Assembly (NCBI RefSeq): GCF_900111995.1
Contig: NZ_FOKF01000007.1
Location: 62,001 to 126,000, forward strand
DNA length: 64,000 nucleotides
From: Collimonas sp. OK607
Lineage (GTDB): Bacteria; Pseudomonadota; Gammaproteobacteria; Burkholderiales; Burkholderiaceae_D
Direction: 5' to 3'
Program-made: the position numbers and the translations under genes
Part shown: positions 46,075 through 55,551 of the stretch, piece after piece
Layout of the letters: every line of letters begins with the position of its first letter
Numbering within the stretch: position 1 is the first letter of the stretch
The notes under the pieces: generated by a model
Told to the model about the DNA's origin: nothing
The model's input: the letters and a program-made list of their open reading frames with translations, nothing else
Databases searched by the model: none

Positions 46075-46677
46075 TCACCAACGTTTGTCGATGGCCGTAT
46101 CCAGCAATGGCCTCAACTTATCTGCGATAGCTTCCCGTGCCCTGAATATCCGACTGCGCACCGTTCCTATCGGACATCCCATTGCCTCAGCAATCTCGTC
46201 ATAACTCAAACCCTCTATCTCACGTAAGGTAATCGCCGTACGCAACTCTGCCGGCAAAGCCTCCATCGCAGTATTCACGGTTTGCGCTATCTGCTTGGTG
46301 GCCAGCAAAGATTCCGGGGTGTTTATATCCCTTAGTTGCTCGCCATCGTCAAAAGTTTCTGCTTCTTCAGAATTTGCTTCTGTCGAGGTGGGCGCCCTGC
46401 GTCCCTGAGTCACCAAATAATTCTTAGCAGTATTTATGCCAATCCGATACAACCAGGTATAAAAGGCCGAGTCGCCCCTAAACTGAGGCAGTGCCCGGTA
46501 CGCCTTGATAAAGGCTTCCTGCACAACATCCTCAGCTTCTGCCTGATCGCGTACCAGTCGCGACACAAGACGCATCAGCTTGCGTTGGTATTTAATAACC
46601 AAGAGCTCGAACGCCTTCTTATCGCCACGCTGTACGCGCTCGACAAGCAGTTGATCAATTTCGCGTTCTGTCGTCAA
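46075..46677 (-). CDS. rpoE: RNA polymerase sigma-E factor
   Basis: A 200-residue ECF sigma factor. Region 2 contains AFELLVIKYQRKLMRLVSRL and DVVQEAFIKAYRALPQF, and region 4 contains TLREIEGLSYDEIAEAMGCP. It begins with TTG (MTTEREIDQLL), with AAGGGA eight bases before; the nearby ATG is out of frame and hits a stop. The rare start and the RseA partner both limit free sigma. It governs envelope stress genes including this operon. Confidence 0.95.
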   Translation of the reverse strand: MTTEREIDQLLVERVQRGDKKAFELLVIKYQRKLMRLVSRLVRDQAEAEDVVQEAFIKAYRALPQFRGDSAFYTWLYRIGINTAKNYLVTQGRRAPTSTEANSEEAETFDDGEQLRDINTPESLLATKQIAQTVNTAMEALPAELRTAITLREIEGLSYDEIAEAMGCPIGTVRSRIFRAREAIADKLRPLLDTAIDKRW

Positions 46678-46721
46678 TCCCCATTCCCTTGTTTTGTTGC
46701 GACCTGCATTAGGATGCCGGA

Positions 46722-46749
46722 GTAGATAGTAAGCAATGACAAAAGTTCA
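46722..46749 (-). promoter_or_regulatory. Sigma-E-type promoter of rpoE
   Basis: Minus strand TGAACTT, 16 bases, TCTAC closely matches the sigma-E consensus GGAACTT-N16-TCTRA. Transcription would start about 38 bases before the rpoE start codon, giving autoregulation. Confidence 0.72.
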
Positions 46750-46758
46750 AGAAAATGC

Positions 46759-47262
46759 TTATTCATTATCCAACCCAACGAGCCCTGTTTTATCCGTACG
46801 CGACGCAATCCAGCGGCATGCCACGGATAATCTTCTGAAAGCATCATTAGAAACACTATCAGGCAGTATAGCGATTGTTCGGACCGAGCCGCTATCCAAT
46901 CGAAGGCGCAGCAGCAGTAAATGTGACCAGAGAGTGGTGCCTTCAAGCAACTTCACTGGTATTGGTATTTGTTTCGCGGCGGGTGCGGCCTTGGCCGTTG
47001 CCACATCGACAAGTCTGATATGGCCGTTTCCGGAAATATTGATTTGAACTGCTTGCCTGCTACGAGTGTAGCGCGTTATGCCGTAAATAGCCGCCGACAA
47101 ACACAGCGCGGCCAGAGCAAGGCGCTCGGATAACGGTAAATCGCCTACAGCACCAACGGCAATCAGGATGCCTGCCGAGCCGGCCAGCAGACACTGCAAG
47201 CCCACCAGCGCAAACATCACCTTGGATGGCCGGATTACGGCAGACAGGGCGATCGACATCAT
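46759..47262 (-). CDS. YgfX-like membrane protein
   Basis: A 167-residue protein with two adjacent N-terminal membrane helices (FALVGLQCLLAGSAGILIAV; LALAALCLSAAIYGI) and a soluble C-terminal domain ending in the YgfX/CptA-like segment ILPDSVSNDAFRRLSVACRW. In E. coli the family has been tied to cytoskeleton-directed toxicity and to flavinylation-factor operons. Here it lies between fabF and rpoE with no antitoxin partner, so no toxin role should be assumed. Confidence 0.65.
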   Translation of the reverse strand: MMSIALSAVIRPSKVMFALVGLQCLLAGSAGILIAVGAVGDLPLSERLALAALCLSAAIYGITRYTRSRQAVQINISGNGHIRLVDVATAKAAPAAKQIPIPVKLLEGTTLWSHLLLLRLRLDSGSVRTIAILPDSVSNDAFRRLSVACRWIASRTDKTGLVGLDNE

Positions 47263-47279
47263 GAGAGGTTAAAGCGAAA

Positions 47280-47311
47280 TTCGAACCGGTCTCGACAGAG
47301 ACCGGTTCGAA
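47280..47311 (-). terminator. 14-base-stem hairpin after fabF
   Basis: TTCGAACCGGTCTC pairs perfectly with GAGACCGGTTCGAA around GACA. The T-run is weak, so it is either a poor terminator or a transcript-stabilising end. Confidence 0.7.
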
Positions 47312-47326
47312 GCCTGTTGCAAAATT

Positions 47327-48568
47327 TTAAATTTTGCCAAAAACCAGGGTGCCATTCGTGCCGCCAAAGCCGAATGAATTTTTGACTGCGATGTCTATTT
47401 TCATGTCCCGTGCCGTGTTGGCGCAGTAATCGAGATCACACTCAGGATCTTGATTGAAAATATTGGTCGTCGGCGGCGAGATTTGATTATGCAGAGCCAG
47501 CACTGTAAATACCGACTCCAGTCCACCGGCGCCACCCAACAGATGCCCGGTCATCGACTTGGTCGAATTCACCACCAGCTTATAAGCATGATCGCCGAAA
47601 GCCGCCTTGATCGCTTCCGTTTCATTCTTGTCGCCCAATGGTGTCGAAGTACCATGTGCATTCAGATATTGCACCTGGTCGGCGTTGACGCCGGCATCGC
47701 GCAAGGCATTGCCAACGCAACGACGCGGGCCATCCAGGCTAGGAGCAGTCATGTGATAAGCATCGCCACTCATGCCGAAGCCGAGCAGTTCCGCATAAAT
47801 CTTGGCGCCGCGCGCCTTGGCATGTTCGTATTCTTCGAGCACCAGCACGCCGGCGCCCTCACCTAATACGAAACCGTCGCGGTCCTTGTCCCATGGACGC
47901 GAAGCCGTGGCGGGATCGTCATTACGCGACGACAATGCACGCGCTGACGCAAAACCGCCGACGCCCAACGGCGACACGCTTGACTCCGCACCGCCGGCAA
48001 TCATCACATCGGCGTCGCCGTACTGAATCATGCGTCCGGCAGCACCGATACAATGCAAGCCCGTAGTACAGGCAGTCACGATCGCCAGATTCGGTCCTTT
48101 TAGACCGTATTTGATCGACAGATTGCCTGAAATCATGTTGATGATCGAAGCCGGGATGAAGAACGGGCTGATCCGGCGCGGACCGCGAGCGGTCAGTTCG
48201 GCATGCGTTTCTTCGATCAAAGGCAAACCACCAATGCCGGAGCCGATGATGACGCCTATCCGCTCAGCATTAGTTTCAGTTACTTCCAGGCCACTGTCTT
48301 GCATCGCCTGCATCCCTGCCGCCATGCCATAGTGGATAAAAGTATCCATATGCCGTGCTTCTTTGGCAGGAATGTAATCTTCGATATTGAAGCCCTTCAC
48401 TTCTCCCGCAAAACGCGTGGAAAAAGCGGTGGCGTCAAACTTGGTGATGGCTGCGATCCCTGATTTGCCTGAGATAATCGCACTCCACGCATCGGCAATC
48501 GTATTGCCGACCGGTGAAATGCAACCCAGGCCAGTTATCACAACGCGGCGTTCACGTGTGCGGCTCAA
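47327..48568 (-). CDS. fabF: Beta-ketoacyl-ACP synthase II
   Basis: A 413-residue condensing enzyme that elongates acyl-ACP with malonyl-ACP, including the palmitoleate to cis-vaccenate step. The nucleophile Cys lies in [10 protein letters not shown] and the two histidines in [12 protein letters not shown] and [28 protein letters not shown] opens the fold. It lies 30 bases after acpP. Confidence 0.97.
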   Translation of the reverse strand: MSRTRERRVVITGLGCISPVGNTIADAWSAIISGKSGIAAITKFDATAFSTRFAGEVKGFNIEDYIPAKEARHMDTFIHYGMAAGMQAMQDSGLEVTETNAERIGVIIGSGIGGLPLIEETHAELTARGPRRISPFFIPASIINMISGNLSIKYGLKGPNLAIVTACTTGLHCIGAAGRMIQYGDADVMIAGGAESSVSPLGVGGFASARALSSRNDDPATASRPWDKDRDGFVLGEGAGVLVLEEYEHAKARGAKIYAELLGFGMSGDAYHMTAPSLDGPRRCVGNALRDAGVNADQVQYLNAHGTSTPLGDKNETEAIKAAFGDHAYKLVVNSTKSMTGHLLGGAGGLESVFTVLALHNQISPPTTNIFNQDPECDLDYCANTARDMKIDIAVKNSFGFGGTNGTLVFGKI

Positions 48569-48598
48569 GCGGTTCTCCTGGATACATTCAAAGCTTGC

Positions 48599-48841
48599 TT
48601 AGGCAGCCTTAACGTGGGCCTTAGCGTAATCAATAGCTTGTTGCACTGTAGTAATTTTTTCAGCTTGTTCGTCAGGGATTTCCATTTCGAACTCATCTTC
48701 CAGTGCCATCACCAGTTCAACTGTGTCGAGTGAGTCAGCACCCAGATCGTTAACAAATGACGATTCGATCTTGATGTCAGCTTCTGCGACGCCCAGTTGC
48801 TCAGCGACGATTTTTTTAACGCGTTGTTCGATATCGGACAT
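48599..48841 (-). CDS. acpP: Acyl carrier protein
   Basis: An 80-residue acidic four-helix protein. The phosphopantetheine attachment Ser is in [15 protein letters not shown]. It shuttles acyl chains among the Fab enzymes encoded around it. A 178-base gap separates it from fabG, room for a promoter of its own, in keeping with the high ACP demand. Confidence 0.98.
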   Translation of the reverse strand: MSDIEQRVKKIVAEQLGVAEADIKIESSFVNDLGADSLDTVELVMALEDEFEMEIPDEQAEKITTVQQAIDYAKAHVKAA

Positions 48842-49019
48842 GTGATGCCTCCATTAGGTTACAGAAAGTGCGCGCATTTTAGCAGGTTTGCGCATTGAAA
48901 ATTTACTTTCGACATTAGTCTTTAACATTTACCAAAACTATGTCAAAAGCTTCTAAATTGGTACTAAATGGTACTACTTACATTTAACTCTGATTTAAGC
49001 CCGAAACTGCAAGCCCGTT

Positions 49020-49799
49020 TCAGCTCATGTACATGCCGCCATTCACGTGCAAAGTGGTGCCCGTGATATAGCTGGCTTGTGGCGATGCCAGGAAAACCAC
49101 AGCCGCCGCCACATCATCTGCAGCACCCAGCCGCCCCAGCGGAATCTGTTGCAGCAATGCAGCGTGCTGCTGCTCACCCAGATCCTTGGTCATATCGGTA
49201 TCGATAAAACCCGGTGCAACGCAATTGACCGTAATGTTGCGGCTGCCGATCTCGCGCGCCAGCGCCCGGCTCATGCCGGATACGCCGGCCTTGGCCGCAG
49301 CATAGTTCATTTGCCCCGGATTACCAGCCGAACCGACTACCGAGGTGATATTGATGATACGGCCGTGCTTGGCTTTCATCATGCCACGCAGGACCGCGCG
49401 CGACAAACGCGCTACAGCGGTCAGGTTGGTGGCGATGACGGCGTCCCATTCCTCGTCCTTCATGCGCATTGCCAGTTGATCCTGGGTAATGCCGGCATTA
49501 TTGACAAGAATCGACAGGCCGCCGAATTCCTTCTGCGTCAACTCGACGGCCGCCGCACAACCGGCAGCGTCATTCACATTCAACACAATACCGCGGCCCT
49601 GGCCCGGCTGACTGGCTTCCATATACTCTGTGATCGCCGCTGCGCCCGCTTCGGAGGTTGCGGTGCCAATTACCTTGGCGCCGCGCCGGAGCAATTGCAA
49701 TGCGATAGCCCGGCCGATTCCGCGCGAGGCGCCGGTGACCAAAGCCACCTGCCCGGCTAAATTCTGCGAGTCTGAATTTTCTGTATTTTGTATAGTCAC
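49020..49799 (-). CDS. fabG: 3-oxoacyl-ACP reductase
   Basis: A 259-residue short-chain dehydrogenase that uses NADPH for the first reduction of the elongation cycle. The cofactor loop is VTGASRGIGRAIA, the NAG motif is LVNNAGITQD, and the active-site Ser-Tyr-Lys are in NITSVVGSAGNPGQMNYAAA followed by K. The start overlaps the fabD stop by four bases. Confidence 0.97.
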   Translation of the reverse strand: MTIQNTENSDSQNLAGQVALVTGASRGIGRAIALQLLRRGAKVIGTATSEAGAAAITEYMEASQPGQGRGIVLNVNDAAGCAAAVELTQKEFGGLSILVNNAGITQDQLAMRMKDEEWDAVIATNLTAVARLSRAVLRGMMKAKHGRIINITSVVGSAGNPGQMNYAAAKAGVSGMSRALAREIGSRNITVNCVAPGFIDTDMTKDLGEQQHAALLQQIPLGRLGAADDVAAAVVFLASPQASYITGTTLHVNGGMYMS

Positions 49800-50728
49800 T
49801 TCAAAGTCTCCAACATTTTATCCAGCGATGCCTGATCGACAATCATATCGCTGATCAAGGTATCGTTAATGCGCTTGGTTAAACCAGCAAGAACCTTGCC
49901 CGGACCGCATTCAACCACATGCGTCACACCTTCGGCTGCAATTTTTTGCACTGTTTCCACCCAACGCACCGGGCTGGCCGCTTGCCGCACCAGCGCATTC
50001 TTGATGGCTTCCGGGTCGCTGACGATGGCCACATCGACATTATTGATCAACGCGATCTGCGGGGCTGCGAAACTCAGGTCTTGCATGTATTCACGCAAAC
50101 GATCGGATGCAGGCTTTAACAACGAGGAATGAAATGGGGCCGATACCGGCAATGGCAAGGCACGTTTTGCACCTTTTTCTTTCGCTGCCACACAAGCGCG
50201 CTCAATCGCTGCTTTATGACCTGCGATCACCACCTGTGCCGGCGCGTTGAAATTCACCGCTTCGACGACTTCGCCTTGCGCAGCTGCCAGGCAGACTGCG
50301 CGCACGTCTTCATCCGACAAACCGAGGATGACGGCCATGCCGCCCTGCCCGACCGGCACAGCTTGCTGCATGGCTTGCGCACGGAAACGCACTAACGGCA
50401 CGGCATCCTTGAACGCAATCACGCCGGCGGCTACCAGAGCCGAATACTCACCCAGGCTGTGACCAGCCACCAGCGACGGCGCTTTACCACCAGCCGCCAG
50501 CCACGCGCGGTAACAAGCAACTGCAGCGGTCAACATGACCGGCTGGGTATTGGTGGTCAGATCCAGTTCTTCTTTCGGCCCCTCGGCAATCAGTTTGCCG
50601 AGATCGAACTGCAGCGCTTCGGAAGCTTCTGCAACCGTGTCTTTTACCACCGGGTTATCGGCAAAACCGTTCAACATGCCAATAGCCTGCGAACCCTGGC
50701 CCGGGAAAACAAATGCGAATTTATTCAT
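49796..50728 (-). CDS. fabD: Malonyl CoA-ACP transacylase
   Basis: A 310-residue FabD that loads malonate onto ACP. FVFPGQGSQAIGM begins the fold, the nucleophile Ser is in AGHSLGEYSALVAAG, and the catalytic His is in PVSAPFHSSLL. It lies between fabH and fabG. The 132-base gap to fabH has no clear hairpin. Confidence 0.97.
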   Translation of the reverse strand: MNKFAFVFPGQGSQAIGMLNGFADNPVVKDTVAEASEALQFDLGKLIAEGPKEELDLTTNTQPVMLTAAVACYRAWLAAGGKAPSLVAGHSLGEYSALVAAGVIAFKDAVPLVRFRAQAMQQAVPVGQGGMAVILGLSDEDVRAVCLAAAQGEVVEAVNFNAPAQVVIAGHKAAIERACVAAKEKGAKRALPLPVSAPFHSSLLKPASDRLREYMQDLSFAAPQIALINNVDVAIVSDPEAIKNALVRQAASPVRWVETVQKIAAEGVTHVVECGPGKVLAGLTKRINDTLISDMIVDQASLDKMLETLK

Positions 50729-50860
50729 GCCTTACCTAATTGGGTATTAAATTTGTTAAATACACGCTGGCATATAGCCGCGGTCTGGCAGCAACCTGCC
50801 GGATAGACGTTAAAGCACCTATGTGCTGCTTATGTCGTTGCTTATGTGTCGCCTATGGTT

Positions 50861-51847
50861 TTACATGCGCGCCAAGATAGCGCCCCAGGTAAAGCCGCCG
50901 CCGACACCTTCCATCATGACGTTATGGCCAGGCTTGACGCGGCCATCGCGTACCGCCTGGTCCAGCGCCAGCGGAATCGATGCTGCCGAAGTATTGCCAT
51001 GCTGGTCGACTGTCACCACCATACGTTCGGTATTCAGCCCCAGTTTGCGTGCCGTGCTTTGCATGATGCGGATGTTGGCTTGATGGGGAATCAGCCAGTC
51101 GATCTCGGAAGCCGACATGCCCGCGATTTGCAGCGTCTCATTGGCGACTTTCTCCAATACCGATACCGCCAGCTTGAAGACGGCCTGGCCATCCATATAC
51201 AAGAAGGCGCTACCCTCAACCGCACCTGCATTCACTTTGCCGGGCACGCACAGTATGTCTTTATGACGGCCGTCGGCGTGCAGCTTGGTGGCAAGGATGC
51301 CTGGTTCGGAGGAGGCGGTCATGACCACTGCGCCGGCGCCATCGCCAAACAAGACGCAGGTGGTGCGATCTTCAAAATTCAGGATCTTCGAAAAAACCTC
51401 GGTGCCGATCACCAATACGTTCTTGTGGGCGCCGGTCTTGATAAAGCTATCCGCGATCGATACAGCGTACACAAACCCGCTGCACACCGCCTGCACGTCA
51501 AAGGCTGCGCCGCCGTTGGTGATGCCGAGCTTCTGCTGCACCACGCAGGCAGTACTCGGAAAACCGCCGAAATGGTCCGGGGTTGATGTGGCGACGATGA
51601 CCAGATCGATATCTTCGGGTTGCATGCGGGCCATATCCAACGCCTGGCGGGCTGCGGCCACGGCCAGATCGCTGGATTGCACATCCGCGTCAGCATAGTG
51701 GCGCGCTGCGATGCCGCTACGGGAAAAAATCCATTCATGGGATGTCTCGATCCCCTTCGCGGCGAGCTGCTCGGTGAGCTCTTCGTTGGTTACCCGCTTC
51801 GGCGGCAAATAGCTGCCGGTGCCGACAATTTTGCTAAATGTAGTCAT
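50861..51847 (-). CDS. fabH: Beta-ketoacyl-ACP synthase III
   Basis: A 328-residue initiator that condenses acetyl-CoA with malonyl-ACP. Cys122 (AVCSGF), the His of IPHQANIRI and the Asn of [10 protein letters not shown] form the catalytic triad. The C-terminal GGGFTWGA is conserved. The start overlaps the plsX stop by four bases. Confidence 0.97.
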   Translation of the reverse strand: MTTFSKIVGTGSYLPPKRVTNEELTEQLAAKGIETSHEWIFSRSGIAARHYADADVQSSDLAVAAARQALDMARMQPEDIDLVIVATSTPDHFGGFPSTACVVQQKLGITNGGAAFDVQAVCSGFVYAVSIADSFIKTGAHKNVLVIGTEVFSKILNFEDRTTCVLFGDGAGAVVMTASSEPGILATKLHADGRHKDILCVPGKVNAGAVEGSAFLYMDGQAVFKLAVSVLEKVANETLQIAGMSASEIDWLIPHQANIRIMQSTARKLGLNTERMVVTVDQHGNTSAASIPLALDQAVRDGRVKPGHNVMMEGVGGGFTWGAILARM

Positions 51848-52959
51848 GCTGTCTTTTGTTGGGTTAATTCAGTATTAACGATTTCACCGGACGCGCCACC
51901 CGCACCGGCATCCGCCGGCTTGGAGGCGATATCGGCTTGCGGCATCAGCTCCGCAATCGTAGTCGCAATACGAGACAATACATCATATTTGGCTGCATCG
52001 AATGCGCGCTGTATGGCCCATTCGTAACCATATGCGTCAGCACTGCCGTGGCTCTTGAAAACCAGTCCGCGCAAGCCAAGCAGGCTGGCGCCGTTATAAC
52101 GCGACGGATTCAGGCGGCGCGAGATCGCTTTGATGGCGCCGCGGGCGATGACTGCGCCCAGCATGTTCAAAATGCCGCTCTTGAATTCCGTCGTCAATAC
52201 CGCCTTGACGAAACGCCCCAGGCCTTCGGAAGCCTTGAGCGTGACGTTGCCGACAAAACCGTCGCAGACGACGATGTCGGTAGTGCCTTCGAAAATGTCA
52301 TTGCCTTCGACATTGCCGTAGAAATTCAGGATACCTTTTTCGTGATCCGCGCGCAGCAACGCCGCGGTCTGCTTGACCACTTCGTTACCCTTGATATCTT
52401 CTTCGCCGACATTGAGCAAACCGATCGTCGGCCGCGGCTTGCCTTCCATGGCCGACACCAGGGCTGATCCCATCAACGCAAACTGATGCAGATGCAGGGC
52501 TTCGCAGTCAACGTTCGCACCCAGGTCAAGCATGTACGTCGGACGATCTTTTTGATTGGGAAGAAGAGTACAAATGGCAGGACGGTCGACGCCGTGCAAA
52601 GTCTTGAGCAAATAACGGGAAACAGCCATCAAGGCGCCGGTATTACCCGCCGAGACACAAGCCTGCACCTGCTGGTCTTTGATCAGACGCAGGGCGACAC
52701 GCATTGAGGAATCTTTTTTACGGCGTAACGCAGTTTCGATGGAGTCATCCATCGTCACCACTTCGGATGCATGCTGCACCGATAAACGCGGATGGGAAGC
52801 CGCCTTGTGCTTTTTCAGTTGCGCCCGAATTTCGTCTTCGAGACCAACCAATACCAACTCGGCCTCAGGCTCGCGATTGGCAAATGAAATAGCAGCAGGA
52901 ACGGTAACCGATGGGCCGTGATCACCACCCATACAGTCGATAGAAATTTTGATTGTCAT
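51844..52959 (-). CDS. plsX: Phosphate acyltransferase PlsX
   Basis: A 371-residue PlsX that converts acyl-ACP to acyl phosphate, linking fatty acid synthesis to phospholipid synthesis. [20 protein letters not shown] opens the protein, and [18 protein letters not shown] and [16 protein letters not shown] are family segments. The last 25 residues ([14 protein letters not shown]) are a loose tail. Confidence 0.96.
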   Translation of the reverse strand: MTIKISIDCMGGDHGPSVTVPAAISFANREPEAELVLVGLEDEIRAQLKKHKAASHPRLSVQHASEVVTMDDSIETALRRKKDSSMRVALRLIKDQQVQACVSAGNTGALMAVSRYLLKTLHGVDRPAICTLLPNQKDRPTYMLDLGANVDCEALHLHQFALMGSALVSAMEGKPRPTIGLLNVGEEDIKGNEVVKQTAALLRADHEKGILNFYGNVEGNDIFEGTTDIVVCDGFVGNVTLKASEGLGRFVKAVLTTEFKSGILNMLGAVIARGAIKAISRRLNPSRYNGASLLGLRGLVFKSHGSADAYGYEWAIQRAFDAAKYDVLSRIATTIAELMPQADIASKPADAGAGGASGEIVNTELTQQKTA

Positions 52960-53053
52960 TGTTTTGATTCAGTGCCTACTCTAAGCCGTATTATGAGGCA
53001 GATTGGGCGCGATTCAAAATGACGCAAGGATATATTCAGTTTATTCCGCATAC

Positions 53054-53088
53054 AAAAACGGCGCTGCTGAGTAAAACTCATCGCGCCG
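53054..53088 (-). terminator. Terminator between rpmF and plsX
   Basis: Minus strand CGGCGC and TGAGT pair with ACTCA and GCGCCG in a stem with a small internal loop, followed by five T. It lies inside the usual rpmF-plsX-fab operon and would attenuate read-through into lipid genes. Confidence 0.75.
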
Positions 53089-53120
53089 CCTTCACCCTGC
53101 ATCGCAAGAACAAGTATTAA

Positions 53121-53303
53121 TTACTCGTCGTTCTTGGTCTTCAACACTTTACGGCCACGGTAAAAGCCGTTCGGGCTGATATGGTGACGCAGATGTGTTT
53201 CACCGGTCGTTGGCTCGATAGCCAGCGGAGGTGCAACCAGAAAATCGTGGGCACGGTGCATGCCGCGCTTCGATGGGGTCTTCTTATTTTGTTGAACTGC
53301 CAT
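53121..53303 (-). CDS. rpmF: 50S ribosomal protein L32
   Basis: A 60-residue L32 with the classic opening [20 protein letters not shown] and a basic core ([17 protein letters not shown]). It lacks the C-x-x-C zinc pairs of some L32 forms, so it is the zinc-free type. It lies between yceD and plsX, as in most proteobacteria. Confidence 0.97.
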   Translation of the reverse strand: MAVQQNKKTPSKRGMHRAHDFLVAPPLAIEPTTGETHLRHHISPNGFYRGRKVLKTKNDE

Positions 53304-53512
53304 GATAACTCCTGCTTTCTTAAGATCTTAAAGTTTAACATATCCAACCCTCAGAACAGGGAAAGGCTGGATATTCCTGCCGCGTTTGTGCGCGGATTTT
53401 ACTACCTATTGCCACACCTTAGTCACACGGAATCACATTCATGTGAAAATCAGCGCAACAAATTTACCGCAATTCCTTATTACATCACTTGCAACATCAC
53501 TTGCAATTACTG

Positions 53513-54007
53513 CTACTTCAAATTCTTTAGCATCGCGAATGGCGATTCTTTTTTGCTGCTTTTCAGCCCATCCAGTGCAGACTGGTCCGGGCAAACCGGA
53601 TGTTTGGGCGACAGCGGCAAGGCCAGCAAAGCCTCGTCCTCAATCAACTCAACGATATTCAGTGATTTAGTGCCGACGATGACATCGATTTCGTCATTAT
53701 CAAGAAGCGCATCGATTGCATCTGCACTTTCTTCATCTTTTGCCAACACCAACACGGATTCCGCATCGATATCGAAGGCAAACGGCGTCAGGCAGCGCTG
53801 GCACATGATATTGATCGAGCCTGTTACCGACATCGTCAACTGGGGATGCCCCAAGTTATCGACACCGCCAACCAGAACCCAATGCAGAGAGCCGGAGCGG
53901 TCTGCCGATTCATCGGCCAGGCGACTCAAGTCAGCCACGGCGATTTCGCCTTCACGGCGCTCTTTATGGCGCGAATACTCAAACGCGTCGATTACAAAAG
54001 CACTCAT
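53513..54007 (-). CDS. yceD: YceD family (DUF177) protein
   Basis: A 164-residue protein upstream of rpmF. MCQRCLTPFAFDI has the conserved Cys pair and LSPKHPVCPD the C-terminal Cys. The family is required for normal 23S rRNA accumulation in some bacteria and plants. The ATG at MSAFVIDAFEYSRHK follows a good promoter; longer in-frame reading would run into the divergent maf gene. A 209-base gap precedes rpmF and holds a duplicated ACATCACTTGCA. Confidence 0.92.
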   Translation of the reverse strand: MSAFVIDAFEYSRHKERREGEIAVADLSRLADESADRSGSLHWVLVGGVDNLGHPQLTMSVTGSINIMCQRCLTPFAFDIDAESVLVLAKDEESADAIDALLDNDEIDVIVGTKSLNIVELIEDEALLALPLSPKHPVCPDQSALDGLKSSKKESPFAMLKNLK

Positions 54008-54034
54008 AGTCAAGCCGAACCCGGAAAACCTGCG

Positions 54035-54064
54035 ATAATAACAGCCTTTTCCCTTATTCGTCAA
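54035..54064 (-). promoter_or_regulatory. Sigma-70 promoter of yceD-rpmF
   Basis: Minus strand TTGACG, 18 bases, TATTAT, with a predicted start about 20 bases before yceD. Confidence 0.6.
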
Positions 54065-54132
54065 AGTGTTAGCGTGATTTCCGCACTTTCCCGGCATTTT
54101 ATTGTTGGGCAATCGTTCAATTAACGAAAACC

Positions 54133-54780
54133 ATGGCTTCTTTACAACAAACGACCTCCTCCGCAGCACCCGCAACCCCATCCCTGCCGCGCCTGATCCT
54201 CGGCTCCAGCTCAAAATATCGCAAAGAATTGCTTTCCCGGCTACAGATCCCATTTGAGGTGGTGGTGCCGGATATCGACGAAACGCCACACCCCGGCGAA
54301 AGTCCGGAAGCCACCGCCTTGCGGCTGGCACTGGAAAAAGCCCGCACAGTGGCGCTGGCCGCGCCAAATGCACTGGTAATCGGCTCGGATCAGGTTGCTA
54401 CGCTGGGTGGCGAGCAGATCGGCAAACCCGGCAACCACGAAAATGCCTTGGCACAACTGCGGAAGATGCGCGGCCGCCGCGTCATATTCCACACGGCCCT
54501 GTGCTTGTGGGATAGCCGACAGTGCCAGGCCGAACAAGCGGCCCAGATAGAAAATATCCAGACCTTCGTCACCTTCCGCGACTTGCCCGATGCCGAACTG
54601 GATGCCTACTTGCGCATTGAACAACCTTACGATTGCGCCGGCAGTGCAAAAAATGAAGGACTGGGCATCACCATCCTGGAAAAAATCGAAAGCACCGATC
54701 CGACTGCCCTGACCGGTTTGCCATTAATCGCACTGACCGGTATGCTGCGCCGCGCCGCCTTCCCATTTTTCATAAGATAG
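54133..54780 (+). CDS. maf: Maf/YceF-type nucleotide pyrophosphatase
   Basis: A 215-residue Maf-family protein. LILGSSSKYRKELLSRL is the signature P-loop, DIDETPHPGESP and VIGSDQVATLGG hold the catalytic Asp region, and KPGNHENALAQLRKMRG follows. Its form fits the YceF branch that hydrolyses m7GTP. It is divergent from yceD, a common arrangement. About 18 residues precede the family start. Confidence 0.93.
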   Translation: MASLQQTTSSAAPATPSLPRLILGSSSKYRKELLSRLQIPFEVVVPDIDETPHPGESPEATALRLALEKARTVALAAPNALVIGSDQVATLGGEQIGKPGNHENALAQLRKMRGRRVIFHTALCLWDSRQCQAEQAAQIENIQTFVTFRDLPDAELDAYLRIEQPYDCAGSAKNEGLGITILEKIESTDPTALTGLPLIALTGMLRRAAFPFFIR

Positions 54781-54786
54781 ACCGAC

Positions 54787-55551
54787 ATGCCAGGTATTCT
54801 GTATTTAATCCCCAACACCCTAGGCCAGAGCGAAGCCGGGCCGACACGACCTCCGGCTACTGCATTAGCGGCTATCATCCCGCTTGAAGTACAGGCACTC
54901 ACCGCCCGGCTGGATTATTTCATCGCAGAAAATGCAAAGACGACACGCGCCTTCTTGAAATTGATCGATGCCGCCCAATCGCTGGCCAAGCCATTGCAAG
55001 AAATTCAAATCGCCGAGCTCAACGTCAACACTGCCAGCGCCGCATTGCCGGCATTGCTGGCGCCGATCCTGGCCGGCCAGGACGCCGGTCTGATCTCGGA
55101 AGCGGGCGTGCCGGCAGTCGCCGACCCCGGCGCCAATCTGGTACGGCTGGCCCATACGCACGGGATTCAGGTGCGGCCATTGGTTGGCCCGTCGTCGCTG
55201 CTGCTTGCCGTTATGAGTAGCGGCCTTAACGGCCAGAGCTTCGCCTTCAACGGCTATCTGCCCACCGACGCCGAACAACGCAGTAAACGCATCAAGGCTT
55301 TGGAGTTACGCTCGCGCCAGGAACAGCAGACGCAATTGTTCATTGAAACGCCATATCGCAATAGCGCATTTCTGGAAGCACTGGCTAACGCCTGCCAGGC
55401 CAGCACGCTGATTTGCGTGGCCACCGATTTGACCCTGGCCTCTGAAACCATCAGGACCCAGACCGCAGCCAAATGGAAGGCGGCACTTGCGGCCGGCAAA
55501 CATCCGGACTTTCACAAGAAGCCAACCGTGTTCCTGTTTCTGGCTCAATAG
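54787..55551 (+). CDS. SAM-dependent methyltransferase, tetrapyrrole methylase family
   Basis: A 254-residue relative of RsmI (YraL). GILYLIPNTLG begins the fold, GQDAGLISEAGVPAVADPGA is the SAM-site segment and VGPSSLLLAVMSSGLNG follows. It is shorter than RsmI and lacks its C-terminal helical part, so it is a paralogue whose target is not established. It starts six bases after maf and should be co-transcribed. Confidence 0.88.
   Translation: MPGILYLIPNTLGQSEAGPTRPPATALAAIIPLEVQALTARLDYFIAENAKTTRAFLKLIDAAQSLAKPLQEIQIAELNVNTASAALPALLAPILAGQDAGLISEAGVPAVADPGANLVRLAHTHGIQVRPLVGPSSLLLAVMSSGLNGQSFAFNGYLPTDAEQRSKRIKALELRSRQEQQTQLFIETPYRNSAFLEALANACQASTLICVATDLTLASETIRTQTAAKWKAALAAGKHPDFHKKPTVFLFLAQ

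Noticed and set aside
46759-47262. Toxin-antitoxin module
   Set aside because: Only a YgfX-like protein is present, with no small partner gene within the same transcription unit.
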